Numbered from the stretch's first letter, positions 34,226 through 43,824 are shown. The stretch is DNA of 64,000 nt from Modestobacter muralis (GCF_010682105.1 NZ_JAAGWH010000040.1:1-64000); one strand, 5' to 3'. Numbers and translations are program-made. Notes: generated from the sequence alone by a model not told the origin.

Positions 34226-34989
34226 GCGACATCTCCGTCGTCGTCGGTCTCGAACGGGGTCTGGTCGGTGCCCCGCAGGACGATGTCCCACTGGTAGGCC
34301 AGCGCCCAGTTGTCCTGGGTGCGCTCCAGGTCGAACCGGCTGATCGCCCGGTGCCGGGCGGTCGGCGGGATCGCGTTGAAGATCGGGTCCTGGCCGAACA
34401 GCGAGTCGTCGGGGAAGTACATCTGGGTGACCAGCCGCTGGGTGAACGCCGTCCCGAACAGGCTGAAGTGGATGTGCGCCGGCCGCCAGGCGTTGTGGTG
34501 GTTGCCCCAGGGGTAGGCGCCGGGCTTGATCGTCGTGAACTCGTAGCGGCCCAGGGCGTCGGTGACCACCCGGCCCAGCCCGTCGAAGTGCGGGTCCAGC
34601 GGCGCGGGCCAGTTGTCCACCACGTGCCGGTAGCGGCCGGCGGCGTTGGCCTGCCACACCTCGACCAGCGCGTGCGGCACCGGGCGGCCGTCGCTGTCCA
34701 GCACCCGCCCGTAGACGATGATCCGCTGGCCCTGCGCCTCCCCGCCCATCCGCAGGGTGAGGTCGGCGTCGGCCGCGGTGACCCGGTCCTCGCCCAGCAC
34801 CGGGCCGGTGACCTCGGTGAGCCGGTGGGGCAGGTCGACGGGGGTGCGCAGCGGGGCGCGCAGCCCGGTGCTGCGGTAGCCCGGGAAGGCCACCGGGGTG
34901 CGGCTGCCCTCCGGTTCGCGGCCGTACCGCGGGAGGACCAGCGCGCTCTCCTGCGGCGGTCGGGGGTCGCGCGATGTGGTGCCGGTCAT
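34222..34989 (-). CDS. pcaH: Protocatechuate 3,4-dioxygenase, beta subunit
   Basis: A 255-residue catalytic subunit. The Fe(III) ligands are all present: Tyr120 (AAGRYRH), Tyr159 (GAYPWGN), His172 and His174 (PAHIHFSLFG). An N-terminal part with PFGYRSTG-like PAFPGYRST packing sequence is also typical. ATG 34989 was chosen since it gives normal family length; it has no strong ribosome binding site and may be leaderless. First gene of pcaHGBDC, divergent from an IclR gene across a 67-base region with a 9-base inverted repeat. Confidence 0.94.
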   Translation of the reverse strand: MTGTTSRDPRPPQESALVLPRYGREPEGSRTPVAFPGYRSTGLRAPLRTPVDLPHRLTEVTGPVLGEDRVTAADADLTLRMGGEAQGQRIIVYGRVLDSDGRPVPHALVEVWQANAAGRYRHVVDNWPAPLDPHFDGLGRVVTDALGRYEFTTIKPGAYPWGNHHNAWRPAHIHFSLFGTAFTQRLVTQMYFPDDSLFGQDPIFNAIPPTARHRAISRFDLERTQDNWALAYQWDIVLRGTDQTPFETDDDGDVA

Positions 34990-34993
34990 ACTC

Positions 34994-35022
34994 GGCACCG
35001 TAGGGCCTGGCAGTACGGTGCC
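34994..35022. promoter_or_regulatory. Candidate IclR operator in the pcaH-regulator divergent promoter
   Basis: A perfect nine-base inverted repeat, GGCACCGTA (34994-35002) and TACGGTGCC (35014-35022), separated by 11 bases and starting five bases from the pcaH start codon. It overlaps where pcaH transcription should start, so binding there would block it. Assignment to the adjacent IclR protein is inference. Confidence 0.55.
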
Positions 35023-35056
35023 CAAGCACCGACTTTCACTGGGAGGAAGTGACCAC

Positions 35057-35833
35057 GTGTCCGGTGGGGCCGCCGCGGCGGGACGATCGGTGACCTCGCG
35101 CGCCCTCGGCGTGCTGGACGCCTTCGACGCCGGCCACCACCGGCTGACCCTGTCGGAGGTCGCGGCGCGGTCGGGCACCCCGCTGACCACCGCCCACCGG
35201 CTGCTGGCCGAGCTGGTCGCCTGGGGCGCGCTCGCCCGCCGGGACGACGGCCGCTACGAGATCGGCCGCAAGCTCTGGGACCTCGGCCTGCTGGCGCCGG
35301 TCCAGCTCGAGCTGCGCCAGGTGGCCGCGCCGTTCCTGCTGGACGTGCACACCGCCACCCGCGACACCGTGCACCTGGCGGTCCGAGAGGGCACCAAGGC
35401 GCTGTACGTGGAGCGCATCTCCGGGCGGGAGTCGGTGCCGATCGTCAGCCAGGTGGGCAGCCGACTGCCGCTGCACGCCACCGCCGTCGGCAAGGTGCTG
35501 CTGGCCTCGGCACCCGACGACGTCGTGGACCAGGTGCTGCGGGCACCCACCCGGGAGACCCGGCACACCGTCGTGGACCCCCGGCGGATCGCCCGGGACC
35601 TCGCCGAGGTCCGCCGCGAGGGGTGGGCGCGGACGAGTGAGGAGATGTCGCTGGGGGCGGCCTCGGTCGCCGTCCCGGTCACCGTCGAGCGCGCGTCCGG
35701 GCCCGTGGTGGTGGCCGCGCTCGGCATCGTCGTGGCCGCGCACCGCCGGGACCTCGGCCGGCTCGCGCCGGTGCTGCAGGTGGCCGCCCGGGGCATCGGC
35801 CGGGCGGTGGGCGGCTCCGAGCAGTTCCGCTGA
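35057..35833 (+). CDS. IclR-family regulator of the pca/pob genes (PcaR-like)
   Basis: A 258-residue IclR protein with an N-terminal winged helix-turn-helix (about residues 8-70, RALGVLDAFDAGHHRLTLSE) and an effector domain (VREGTKALYVERISGRESV, SRLPLHATAVGKVLLA). GGGAGG lies about ten bases before the GTG start. Divergent from pcaHGBDC and 62 bases before pobA, so it probably controls both and itself. It is clearly paralogous to the IclR protein encoded at 43893-44699 (shared AFDAGH, LTLSE and RSG-P motifs and WGAL-R-DGR wing). Confidence 0.9.
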   Translation: MSGGAAAAGRSVTSRALGVLDAFDAGHHRLTLSEVAARSGTPLTTAHRLLAELVAWGALARRDDGRYEIGRKLWDLGLLAPVQLELRQVAAPFLLDVHTATRDTVHLAVREGTKALYVERISGRESVPIVSQVGSRLPLHATAVGKVLLASAPDDVVDQVLRAPTRETRHTVVDPRRIARDLAEVRREGWARTSEEMSLGAASVAVPVTVERASGPVVVAALGIVVAAHRRDLGRLAPVLQVAARGIGRAVGGSEQFR

Positions 35834-35895
35834 ACGCTTCCGTCCAGCGGGAGGACGGGCTGGGTGGCGCCGGGACCGCGACGCACACTCCGAGG

Positions 35896-37065
35896 ATGCG
35901 CACCCAGGTGGGGATCATCGGCGCCGGCCCGGCAGGCCTCCTGCTGTCCCGGCTCCTGCAGCTGCAGGGCATCGACACGGTGGTCCTGGAGAACCGGTCC
36001 CGGGACTACGTCGAGGCCCGCATCCGCGCCGGCATCCTCGAGGAGCACACCGTGCAGACCCTCGTCGACGCCGGCGTCGGGGAGCGCCTGCAGCGGGAGG
36101 GTCTGCCGCACGATGGTGTGTACCTGCAGTACCCCGGCGTGCGGCACCACCTGGACTTCCCGTCGCTGTGTGGCCGCCGGGTGTGGGCCTACGGGCAGAC
36201 CGAGGTCACCAAGGACCTCATCAGTGCCCAGCTCCACGACGGCCCGCCGCTGCTGTTCGGCGTCAGCGACGTGGTCCCCGAGGACGTCGACGGCGACTCC
36301 CCGCGGATCCGGTTCACCGACGCCGACGGCGTCCCGCAGGTGCTGGAGTGCGACGCGATCGCCGGTACCGACGGCTTCCACGGCGTCTCCCGCCCGGTCG
36401 TCACCGCGGGCACCGGCGGGCGGCTGTGGGAGCGCACCTACCCCTACGCCTGGCTCGGCGTGCTGGCCGACGTCGCCCCCTCCACCGACGAGCTGGTCTA
36501 CGCCTGGCACCCCGACGGGTTCGCCCTGCTGTCGATGCGCTCGCCGTCGGTGTCCCGGCTGTACCTGCAGGTCGACCCCGGCGAGCGGATCGAGGACTGG
36601 TCCGACGACCGGATCTGGACCGCACTCGCCACCCGGTCGGCGCTGGACGGCTGGGAGCTGGAGACCGGCCCGGTCACGGAGAAGTCGGTCCTGCCGATGC
36701 GCTCGTTCGTCTCCGCGCCGATGCGCCGGGGCCGCCTCTTCCTGGCCGGCGACGCCGCGCACATCGTGCCGCCGACCGGGGCCAAGGGCCTCAACCTCGC
36801 CGTCGCCGACGTCACCCTGCTGGCCACCGCCCTGACCCGGCTGCTGGCCGGGGGGCGCACCGACCTGGTCGACACCTACTCCGACCGGGCGCTGGCCCGG
36901 GTCTGGCGCTGCACCCACTTCTCCTGGTGGATGACCTCGATGCTGCACCGCGCCGGCGACGACTTCGACGCCGAGCTGCAGCTGTCCCAGCTGCGCCGGG
37001 TCTGCGGCTCCGAGGCCGCCGCCCGCGAGCTGGCCGAGAACTACACCGGCCTGCCGGTCGGCTGA
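35896..37065 (+). CDS. pobA: 4-Hydroxybenzoate 3-monooxygenase
   Basis: A 389-residue flavoprotein that hydroxylates 4-hydroxybenzoate to protocatechuate with NAD(P)H. Seen are GAGPAGLLLSRLLQLQGI, ENRSRDYVEARIRAGILE (the PobA hallmark), YGQTEVTKDL, AGTDGFHGVSR and GDAAHIVPPTGAKGLNLA. Length equals that of typical PobA. The gene follows the IclR gene by 62 bases and probably shares its transcript. Its product feeds the divergent pca operon. No good ribosome binding site beyond CGAGG directly before the ATG. Confidence 0.94.
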   Translation: MRTQVGIIGAGPAGLLLSRLLQLQGIDTVVLENRSRDYVEARIRAGILEEHTVQTLVDAGVGERLQREGLPHDGVYLQYPGVRHHLDFPSLCGRRVWAYGQTEVTKDLISAQLHDGPPLLFGVSDVVPEDVDGDSPRIRFTDADGVPQVLECDAIAGTDGFHGVSRPVVTAGTGGRLWERTYPYAWLGVLADVAPSTDELVYAWHPDGFALLSMRSPSVSRLYLQVDPGERIEDWSDDRIWTALATRSALDGWELETGPVTEKSVLPMRSFVSAPMRRGRLFLAGDAAHIVPPTGAKGLNLAVADVTLLATALTRLLAGGRTDLVDTYSDRALARVWRCTHFSWWMTSMLHRAGDDFDAELQLSQLRRVCGSEAAARELAENYTGLPVG

Positions 37066-37069
37066 CCGC

Positions 37070-37100
37070 CCGGGCCGGGGCGACGACCGCCCCGGCCCGG
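37070..37100. terminator. Bidirectional hairpin terminator
   Basis: A perfect 13-base-pair stem (37070-37082 with 37088-37100) and a five-base loop between the convergent pobA and FAD monooxygenase genes. Confidence 0.72.
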
Positions 37101-37107
37101 CCCCGGG

Positions 37108-38745
37108 TCAGCCGGCCGGGGTCCCCGCGGTCACGCCCGCCGCGGCACCGGTCACCCGGTCCAGCAGGTCCGCGGCGTCCGGGAGCCGGTCACCCCGCCA
37201 GGCGACGTGCTGGTCGGGACGCACGAGCACCAGGTCGGCGTCCATCAGCGCGCGCAGCCCGGCCTGGTCGGCGAGGTCGAGCACCCGCAGCGGGAGGCCG
37301 CGGGCGGCGGCTGCCGCCTGGGCCGTCCCGGTCGCCGCGGTGGGGCCCAGGCGCAGGAGCGTGAAGCCCTCGCCCAGCAGGTCGTACAGCGACCGGCCGT
37401 CGGGCAGCCAGGCGTGCGGCAGCCGCGCACCGGGGTGCGCCGACGGGGTGTAGGTCGTCAGCCCGGGTACGGGGACCGGCCGGTCGTCCGGGACGACGGC
37501 GGGGGAGTGGGGGTAGTCGTAGCCCAGCACCAGGCCGGTGCTGTGGAACTCGGGGTCCTTGACCTGCAGCGCCCGGGCGACCTCGGCCCGCAGCCGCTCG
37601 CCGACCGGCCCGTCGTCGTCGAGGTCGGCGGTGGCGAAGGACGGTGCGAGGAACGCCTCCTGGCTGCCGGCCGCGTCGATCGTCCGCAGCGCGACCGGCC
37701 GGCGCTCGGCCTCGTAGCTGTCCAGCAGGCCCGCCGGCGCCCAGCCCTGCAGGACCGCGGCGAGCTTCCAGGCGAGGTTGACCGCGTCGCCGACGCAGGT
37801 GTTGAACCCGTGGCCACCCCACGGCGGGTTCAGGTGCGCGGCGTCGCCCACCAGGAACACCCGGCGGCCGCGGTACCGGTCGGTCAGCAGCATCCGCGCC
37901 GCCCACGGGTCGGTGGCCAGCACCTCGACGTCGATCGCGTCGCCGACCAACGACTGCACCAGCTCCACCGGGTCGACGTCGTCGGCGTCGGCGTCGACGC
38001 CCTGCACGATCGCCCACCAGGTGCCGTCGAGGTCCAGCCGTCCCATCAGCCCGCCGCGGCGCGCCCCGATGACCCAGTAGTGGACGCCGAGGCTGCACAG
38101 CGGGCGCTCCTCCAGCGACCGGCTGCGGAAGGTGATCGAGGAGTTCTTCAGCGCACCGGAGGAGCCCTCGTACCGGGCGCCGATCGCGGCGCGGCTGATC
38201 CCGCTGCTGCCGTCGCAGCCCAGCAGCCAGTCCGCGGTCACCTCGTGCCGGCCGCCGTCGGGGTCCACCAGGACGGCGGAGGCGGCGTCGTCCCCGTCGG
38301 TCACCGAGGTGGCACGCCAGCCGCGGAGCAGGGTGACGGTGGGCAGGCCGGCCGCGGTCTCCCGCAGCACCTCCTCGACCACCGACTGCGGCGCCTGCTG
38401 ACCGGACTCCGCCAGCTCGTCGCGGCGGTCGACGTACATCGCGAAGGCGTTGCGGAACCGGGTGATCTCGTGGCCGAACAGCCCGGTCACGAACACGACG
38501 TCCTGGGCGTGCGCGACGGGCAGGGGGGCCGCGGCTCGCAGCCGGTCGGCGATGCCCCAGCGGCGCAGGTGCTCCATGGTGCGGGCGCTGGTGGTCTTGG
38601 CCCGGGGGCGCAGCGGGTCCAGCTCGGCCCGCGGCTCGACGACGAGCACCTCGATGCCCCGCCGGCCGAGCTCGATGGCGGCGGACAGGCCGCTGGGGCC
38701 GCCGCCGACGACGAGCACGGGCACGTGGGCGGGCACGTGGGACAT
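37108..38745 (-). CDS. FAD-dependent aromatic hydroxylase (MhpA/phenol-hydroxylase-like)
   Basis: A 545-residue group A flavin monooxygenase of the longer type. FAD loop GGGPSGLSAAIELGRRG (residues 14-30), LLGCDGSSGISR near 177, GDAAHLNPPWGGHGFNTCVG near 300, and a C-terminal thioredoxin-like domain (about 400-545) as in 3-(3-hydroxyphenyl)propionate and phenol/resorcinol hydroxylases. I chose ATG 38745, which has AGGAG five bases upstream; another ATG lies 15 bases earlier. A copy of the five-fold TGCCATTG motif lies at 38868-38882. In the proposed flavonol pathway it would hydroxylate, perhaps with decarboxylation, the phloroglucinol carboxylate ring. Confidence 0.87.
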   Translation of the reverse strand: MSHVPAHVPVLVVGGGPSGLSAAIELGRRGIEVLVVEPRAELDPLRPRAKTTSARTMEHLRRWGIADRLRAAAPLPVAHAQDVVFVTGLFGHEITRFRNAFAMYVDRRDELAESGQQAPQSVVEEVLRETAAGLPTVTLLRGWRATSVTDGDDAASAVLVDPDGGRHEVTADWLLGCDGSSGISRAAIGARYEGSSGALKNSSITFRSRSLEERPLCSLGVHYWVIGARRGGLMGRLDLDGTWWAIVQGVDADADDVDPVELVQSLVGDAIDVEVLATDPWAARMLLTDRYRGRRVFLVGDAAHLNPPWGGHGFNTCVGDAVNLAWKLAAVLQGWAPAGLLDSYEAERRPVALRTIDAAGSQEAFLAPSFATADLDDDGPVGERLRAEVARALQVKDPEFHSTGLVLGYDYPHSPAVVPDDRPVPVPGLTTYTPSAHPGARLPHAWLPDGRSLYDLLGEGFTLLRLGPTAATGTAQAAAAARGLPLRVLDLADQAGLRALMDADLVLVRPDQHVAWRGDRLPDAADLLDRVTGAAAGVTAGTPAG

Positions 38746-38867
38746 CGGATCTCCTGTCATGGGTGCTGCGGTGCCCGGAGGGCCGAGGGAGGGGGCGCGC
38801 GGCCGGCTCTGCGGCCACCGATCGCGGTTCCAGCTTCCGTGGCGGGCGTCACGTCCCCGTAGCCCGA

Positions 38868-38882
38868 TGTCATTGAGTGGCA
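38868..38882. promoter_or_regulatory. Copy d of the TGCCATTGNNCGGCA motif (candidate IclR operator)
   Basis: TGTCATTGAGTGGCA, two mismatches to the consensus, 123 bases upstream of the FAD monooxygenase start and just after the end of the DUF3500 gene. The weakest of the five copies, but placed where a promoter for the monooxygenase would be expected. Confidence 0.5.
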
Positions 38883-38900
38883 GCCGGACACGGCCCGCGG

Positions 38901-40148
38901 TCAGGGCCGGTGCTGGGCCTGCCACCGGCGGACCCAGGCGCGGCCGTAGTCGTTGCCGTGCGGGGTGCGCAGCACGGTGTGCACGTGGAAGGGCTGCGGC
39001 GTCCGGTGGTCGAGGAAGACGCCGCAGTGGTGGTCGAGCTCGGCGATGATCACCGGTGACTGGACGCGGTAGTAGAAGACGTCGCCGACCTCGTGGCCGC
39101 CGATCCAGCTGAACGACGTCTCGTCCAGGTGGGCCTCGATCTCCCGGAGCCGGGCAGCGCGCGGACCCGCGGGGAGCAGCCGGACGAACGTCTCGGCGAT
39201 GGCCCGCACCAGGCGCTGCGCCGGCGCGGGCATGCCGGCGACCGGAATGCCCTCGACCGGGATGACCCGGTTGTCCTGGAACGCGCCGGCCAGGTGCCGC
39301 TCGTCGCCGGGGTGGACCCGGCCCGGCGGCATCGCGGGGTCGACCATCTGCGCGTAGACGGTGGCCGCCGCCCGTTGCTCGGGAGGGAGGGCGGCCATCA
39401 GCTGCAGGCCCAGGTCGATGCGCTCGGTGAAGGACGGGGTGCCGGCGTGCGGGCCCTCGTCGATCTCGTTGGGCTCGGCGCCGAGGAAGACCGGGGACAG
39501 CACCATGCGGCCCTCGACGACCAGGCAGTTGACCGCGGCGTGGTGGCCGAACAGCTGCCAGCCCCAGGGCGCCCGCAGGTCCGGGGTGCCGTAGACGGCG
39601 ATGTTGTAGCTGTACTCGTTGAGCACGGTGGTCAGGTCGACGACCTCGCCGAGGAAGCCGTTGATCCGCATCATCGCGCGGGTGAGCTCGTACCCCTCCG
39701 GGGACAGCGATGCCCGGACCAGCGCCATGGCCGCCTCGCGGACGTCGTCGGGCTGGAACTCCAGGCGCAGGCCGGTGTCGAACTGCATGAACTCCGGGTT
39801 GGCCCAGGTCTGCCACTCGACGGCGTCCACGGCGTGGGTGAGGCGTTCCCGGTCGGTGGGGGACACGGCGTCGAGCAGGGCGGTGGCGGCGTCGACCATC
39901 CCCGCGACCGGCGCCTCCTCCCCGGGCTCGGCCGGGGTGAGCGGGTACAGCTCCTCGCGCAGCACGCCGTCCTCGGTGACGCCGCGGAACTCGGCCAGGT
40001 ACATCGGCGTCCAGCCCTCGACCAGCCCGCCGGTGAACGTCCCCGGGGTGCGGGCGTGCTCCCGGTAGGCGTACGCGTCCAGCCCGCGGACCCCGGCCAG
40101 CCGGGGGTGGTCGTGCGGGAAGAGGAACTGCCTGAACTCACCGCTCAT
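38901..40148 (-). CDS. DUF3500 family protein
   Basis: A 415-residue DUF3500 protein; the family has no function that I know of. No signal peptide or membrane segment is evident. Possible metal-binding positions include LFGHHAAVN (His-His), the acidic NEIDEGPHAG, VHPGDERHLAG, ELDHHCGVFLDH and FHVHTVLRTPHGNDYG, an unusual density of His near the C-terminus. The ATG overlaps the end of the FAH-family gene by 11 bases, so it is translationally coupled to a ring-fission-product enzyme. It is the last gene of quercetinase-esterase-FAH-DUF3500, which makes a catalytic role in the second (phloroglucinol) arm plausible. Confidence 0.85.
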   Translation of the reverse strand: MSGEFRQFLFPHDHPRLAGVRGLDAYAYREHARTPGTFTGGLVEGWTPMYLAEFRGVTEDGVLREELYPLTPAEPGEEAPVAGMVDAATALLDAVSPTDRERLTHAVDAVEWQTWANPEFMQFDTGLRLEFQPDDVREAAMALVRASLSPEGYELTRAMMRINGFLGEVVDLTTVLNEYSYNIAVYGTPDLRAPWGWQLFGHHAAVNCLVVEGRMVLSPVFLGAEPNEIDEGPHAGTPSFTERIDLGLQLMAALPPEQRAAATVYAQMVDPAMPPGRVHPGDERHLAGAFQDNRVIPVEGIPVAGMPAPAQRLVRAIAETFVRLLPAGPRAARLREIEAHLDETSFSWIGGHEVGDVFYYRVQSPVIIAELDHHCGVFLDHRTPQPFHVHTVLRTPHGNDYGRAWVRRWQAQHRP

Positions 40149-40989
40149 GGCGCACCTCGTTGGTGACGACGGTGTTGGTCAGGACCCCGAGCCGGTCGAC
40201 CTCGACCTCGACGACGTCCCCGGGCTGCAGCAGCCACGGCGGGGTGCGCGAGTAGCCGACCCCGGACGGCGTACCGGTGGCCAGCAGGTCACCGGGCCGC
40301 AGCGTGAGGGTCCGGGAGACCAGGGACAGGGTGTCGCCGACGGTGTAGACCATCTGGTCGGTCGTGCCGTCCTGCACGGTCTCGCCGTTGACCCGGGTCC
40401 GCACCCGCAGCCCCTCGCGCAGGTCGCCGACCTCGGCGGCCGGGACCAGCGGCCCCAGCGGGCCGGAGCGGTCGCCGTTCTTGCCCAGGATCCACTGGCT
40501 GGTCAGCTTCTGCGCCCGCCGGGAGGTGAGGTCGTTGAAGGTCGAGTAGCCCACGACGGCCGCCAGCGCCTCCTGCGGGGTGGCGTCGACCAGCGTCCGG
40601 CCGACCCACGCCACGACCTCGCCCTCCCAGTCCAGGCCGTCCTCGTCCGCCGGCACCGGCACCTGCGCGCCGTCGACGGTGAGCGAGGCGGTCCACCGGG
40701 CGAACAGCGTCGGGTGCGGCGGCACCCCCTCGGCGGCGTAGGACCCCTCGGCCACGTGCTTCAGGTAGTTCAGCCCGATGCACAGCACCCGGGCGCCGGG
40801 CAGCACCGGCGGCACGAACTCGACCCCGGCCGCGGCGACGGTCGCGCCACCCGGCGTCCCCGACAGGTGCCCGGCCGGGTCCGCCCAGAAGTCCTCGAGC
40901 GCGGCGAGCACGGTCACCTCGGTGCCGTCGTCGGACAGCGCGCCGACCTCGACGTCGCCGGCGTCCCGCGTGATGCCGACGATCCTCAT
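40138..40989 (-). CDS. Fumarylacetoacetate hydrolase family protein (short form)
   Basis: A 283-residue FAH-superfamily enzyme: VLCIGLNYLKHVAEG, the metal-binding DWEGEVVAWVG, STFNDLTSRRAQ, WILGKNGDRSGPLGP and TGTPSGVGYSR. Members act on 2-oxo-enoate or acylpyruvate products of ring cleavage. ATG overlaps the esterase stop (ATGA). Distinct from the longer FAH-family protein of the LysR operon. Likely substrate here: the ring-fission product of the phloroglucinol-derived half of a flavonol (inference). Confidence 0.88.
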   Translation of the reverse strand: MRIVGITRDAGDVEVGALSDDGTEVTVLAALEDFWADPAGHLSGTPGGATVAAAGVEFVPPVLPGARVLCIGLNYLKHVAEGSYAAEGVPPHPTLFARWTASLTVDGAQVPVPADEDGLDWEGEVVAWVGRTLVDATPQEALAAVVGYSTFNDLTSRRAQKLTSQWILGKNGDRSGPLGPLVPAAEVGDLREGLRVRTRVNGETVQDGTTDQMVYTVGDTLSLVSRTLTLRPGDLLATGTPSGVGYSRTPPWLLQPGDVVEVEVDRLGVLTNTVVTNEVRHER

Positions 40990-41897
40990 GCCCGGTCCTC
41001 CTCGATCAGCTGCCGGCGCAGGAAGGCGACCGTGCGCGTCAGCGCGTCCGCGGCGGCGTCGGGGGCGCCGAGCCACATGTGGTCGGCGCCGTCGTAGGTG
41101 TGCAGCTCGACGTCGGGCAGCCGCGCGGCGAGCCGCTCGCTCTGCACGCACGGGACGAACCGGTCGGCCCGGCCGTGCAGCAGCAGGAACGGTGGTGCGG
41201 GGGCCGACGCGTGGGTGACCGGGCTGGCCTGCGCGGCACGGCCGGGCACCTCGACCGCGGGGGCGCCGAGCAGCTGCGCCTCCCGCGTGCCCGGGTCGGT
41301 GGGGTCGGTGCCGAGGTCGGTGGCGACCGCGGCGACGTCGCTGGGGGCGTACCAGGCGGCGACGGCGGCCACGGTGCTCGACGGCCCGGTCACCCCGACC
41401 TCGCCTTCCAGCGCCGGGTCGTCGGGGGTCAGGCCGAGCAGCTCGGCGAGGTGCCCACCGGCCGACTCGCCCCAGGAGGCGACCCGGTCGGCGTCCAGAC
41501 CCAGCTCCGACGCGCGGGAGCGCAGCCAGCGGACGGCGGCCTTGGCGTCGTGCAGCTGGGCGGGCCAGACCGCCTCACCGGAGAGCCGGTAGTCGACGCT
41601 GGCCACCGCGATGCCGGCCTGGGCGACCTGCTCGAACGGGGTCGGGTCGGCGCCCCGGTAGGCCGGGCCGGCGGTGTGCCGGCTGCCCAGCCGCCAGCCA
41701 CCACCGTGCAGGAACACCACGACCGGCGCGGGCCCCGGGCCGGCCGGGAGGTACAGGTCCAGCTCGAGCGGGCGGGCGCCGGGCAGCGCCGCGTACGGGA
41801 CGCCGGTGAGCACCCGGACGCCGCCGGCACCGGTGCGGACGGGCGGCAGCGGGGCGGCATGGGCCGGTGGGGGCAGCGGGAGTGCGGGAGTGGGCAC
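40986..41897 (-). CDS. Alpha/beta hydrolase (carboxylesterase, BD-FAE-like)
   Basis: A 303-residue esterase with oxyanion motif FLHGGGW, nucleophile elbow GESAGGHLAE, Asp in LLHGRADRFVPC and His in DGADHMWLG. I chose the GTG at 41895-41897, which has GAGGAG four bases upstream, over a TTG 12 bases earlier. It follows the quercetinase gene after a strong hairpin. A depside esterase is exactly what is needed after flavonol 2,3-dioxygenation, to split 2-protocatechuoyl-phloroglucinol carboxylate into protocatechuate and the trihydroxybenzoate; that assignment is inference. A paralogue is encoded at 53281-54219. Confidence 0.85.
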   Translation of the reverse strand: MPTPALPLPPPAHAAPLPPVRTGAGGVRVLTGVPYAALPGARPLELDLYLPAGPGPAPVVVFLHGGGWRLGSRHTAGPAYRGADPTPFEQVAQAGIAVASVDYRLSGEAVWPAQLHDAKAAVRWLRSRASELGLDADRVASWGESAGGHLAELLGLTPDDPALEGEVGVTGPSSTVAAVAAWYAPSDVAAVATDLGTDPTDPGTREAQLLGAPAVEVPGRAAQASPVTHASAPAPPFLLLHGRADRFVPCVQSERLAARLPDVELHTYDGADHMWLGAPDAAADALTRTVAFLRRQLIEEDRA

Positions 41898-41913
41898 GGG
41901 TCTCCTCAACGGA

Positions 41914-41944
41914 CCGGGCGCGGTCCGGGGAGGACCGCGCCCGG
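41914..41944. terminator. Intercistronic hairpin between quercetinase and esterase genes
   Basis: A perfect 13-base-pair stem (41914-41926 with 41932-41944) and a five-base loop, within the operon. It could stop part of the transcripts after the quercetinase gene or protect the upstream message, giving more dioxygenase than esterase. Confidence 0.55.
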
Positions 41945-41964
41945 GCGGGTGCGACGAGCGGGCG

Positions 41965-42525
41965 TCAGGCGGTGGGCTCAGGCCACTCGAAGTCGCGCAT
42001 GAACTGCATGCTGTGCTGCTGCGCGGCCGCCTGCATGCGCGGGAAGTCCGGGATGAACGGCGGCTGGTCGGGCGCGGTGGAGTCCGTGGGGGTGCCCATG
42101 TGCTGGAAGAACCGCTCGAACCCGCCGGACAGGGTGCCCATCATCCGGGCGTCCTCCACGATCTGGTACGCGTGGGCGAAGCCGGCCGGCACGTACCCGA
42201 AGTCGCCGGGGGTGAGCAGCTGGGACTGCTTGGCGCCCTCGCCGTCGACGAAGAACAGCCGGACCTTGCCCTCGAGCACGTAGAAGGTCTCGTGGGTCGC
42301 GTCGTGGGAGTGGGTCGGGATGACGTCGCCGGCGGGGGAGGCGCTGGTGATGATCCCGAACTGGTTGCCGGTCTCGTCGCCGGACAGCAGCACGGTGAAC
42401 ACGTCACCGAAGAGCTTGGCGTGCTCGCCCTCGCCGCGCCGGAGCACGTAGGGCTGCGGCGTGCCCGGGAGCACGCCCTTCCACTGCGGACCGTTGGCGG
42501 GGTCGATCAGGTACTCGAAGCTCAT
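41965..42525 (-). CDS. queD: Quercetinase-like monocupin dioxygenase
   Basis: A 186-residue single-cupin protein. Metal ligands of the HxHx4E...H pattern are all visible: His72, His74, Glu79 (THSHDATHETFYVLEG) and His118 (GDFGYVPAGFAHAY). Size and layout match the actinobacterial monocupin quercetinase (flavonol 2,4-dioxygenase, Streptomyces QueD), which opens the heterocyclic ring of quercetin with release of CO. GGGAG lies five bases before the ATG. It is the first gene of a four-gene unit with esterase, FAH and DUF3500 genes, and copy a of the five-fold motif lies 72 bases upstream. Flavonol as substrate is inferred from family and context. Confidence 0.82.
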   Translation of the reverse strand: MSFEYLIDPANGPQWKGVLPGTPQPYVLRRGEGEHAKLFGDVFTVLLSGDETGNQFGIITSASPAGDVIPTHSHDATHETFYVLEGKVRLFFVDGEGAKQSQLLTPGDFGYVPAGFAHAYQIVEDARMMGTLSGGFERFFQHMGTPTDSTAPDQPPFIPDFPRMQAAAQQHSMQFMRDFEWPEPTA

Positions 42526-42597
42526 GGGTGCTCCCGGATCAGGTCGGCGTTGACTGGTCTGAGCTTCGGTGACGGGGGTCACCGTTCCCCAGGGGTG

Positions 42598-42612
42598 TGC
42601 CATTGGACGGCA
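42598..42612. promoter_or_regulatory. Copy a of the TGCCATTGNNCGGCA motif (candidate IclR operator)
   Basis: TGCCATTGGACGGCA, an exact match, extended by a flanking G and C to the inverted repeat GTGCC-N7-GGCAC. It lies 72 bases upstream of the quercetinase start, between it and the end of the GH1 gene. Confidence 0.65.
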
Positions 42613-42618
42613 CGGTGA

Positions 42619-43824
<1,206 letters not shown>

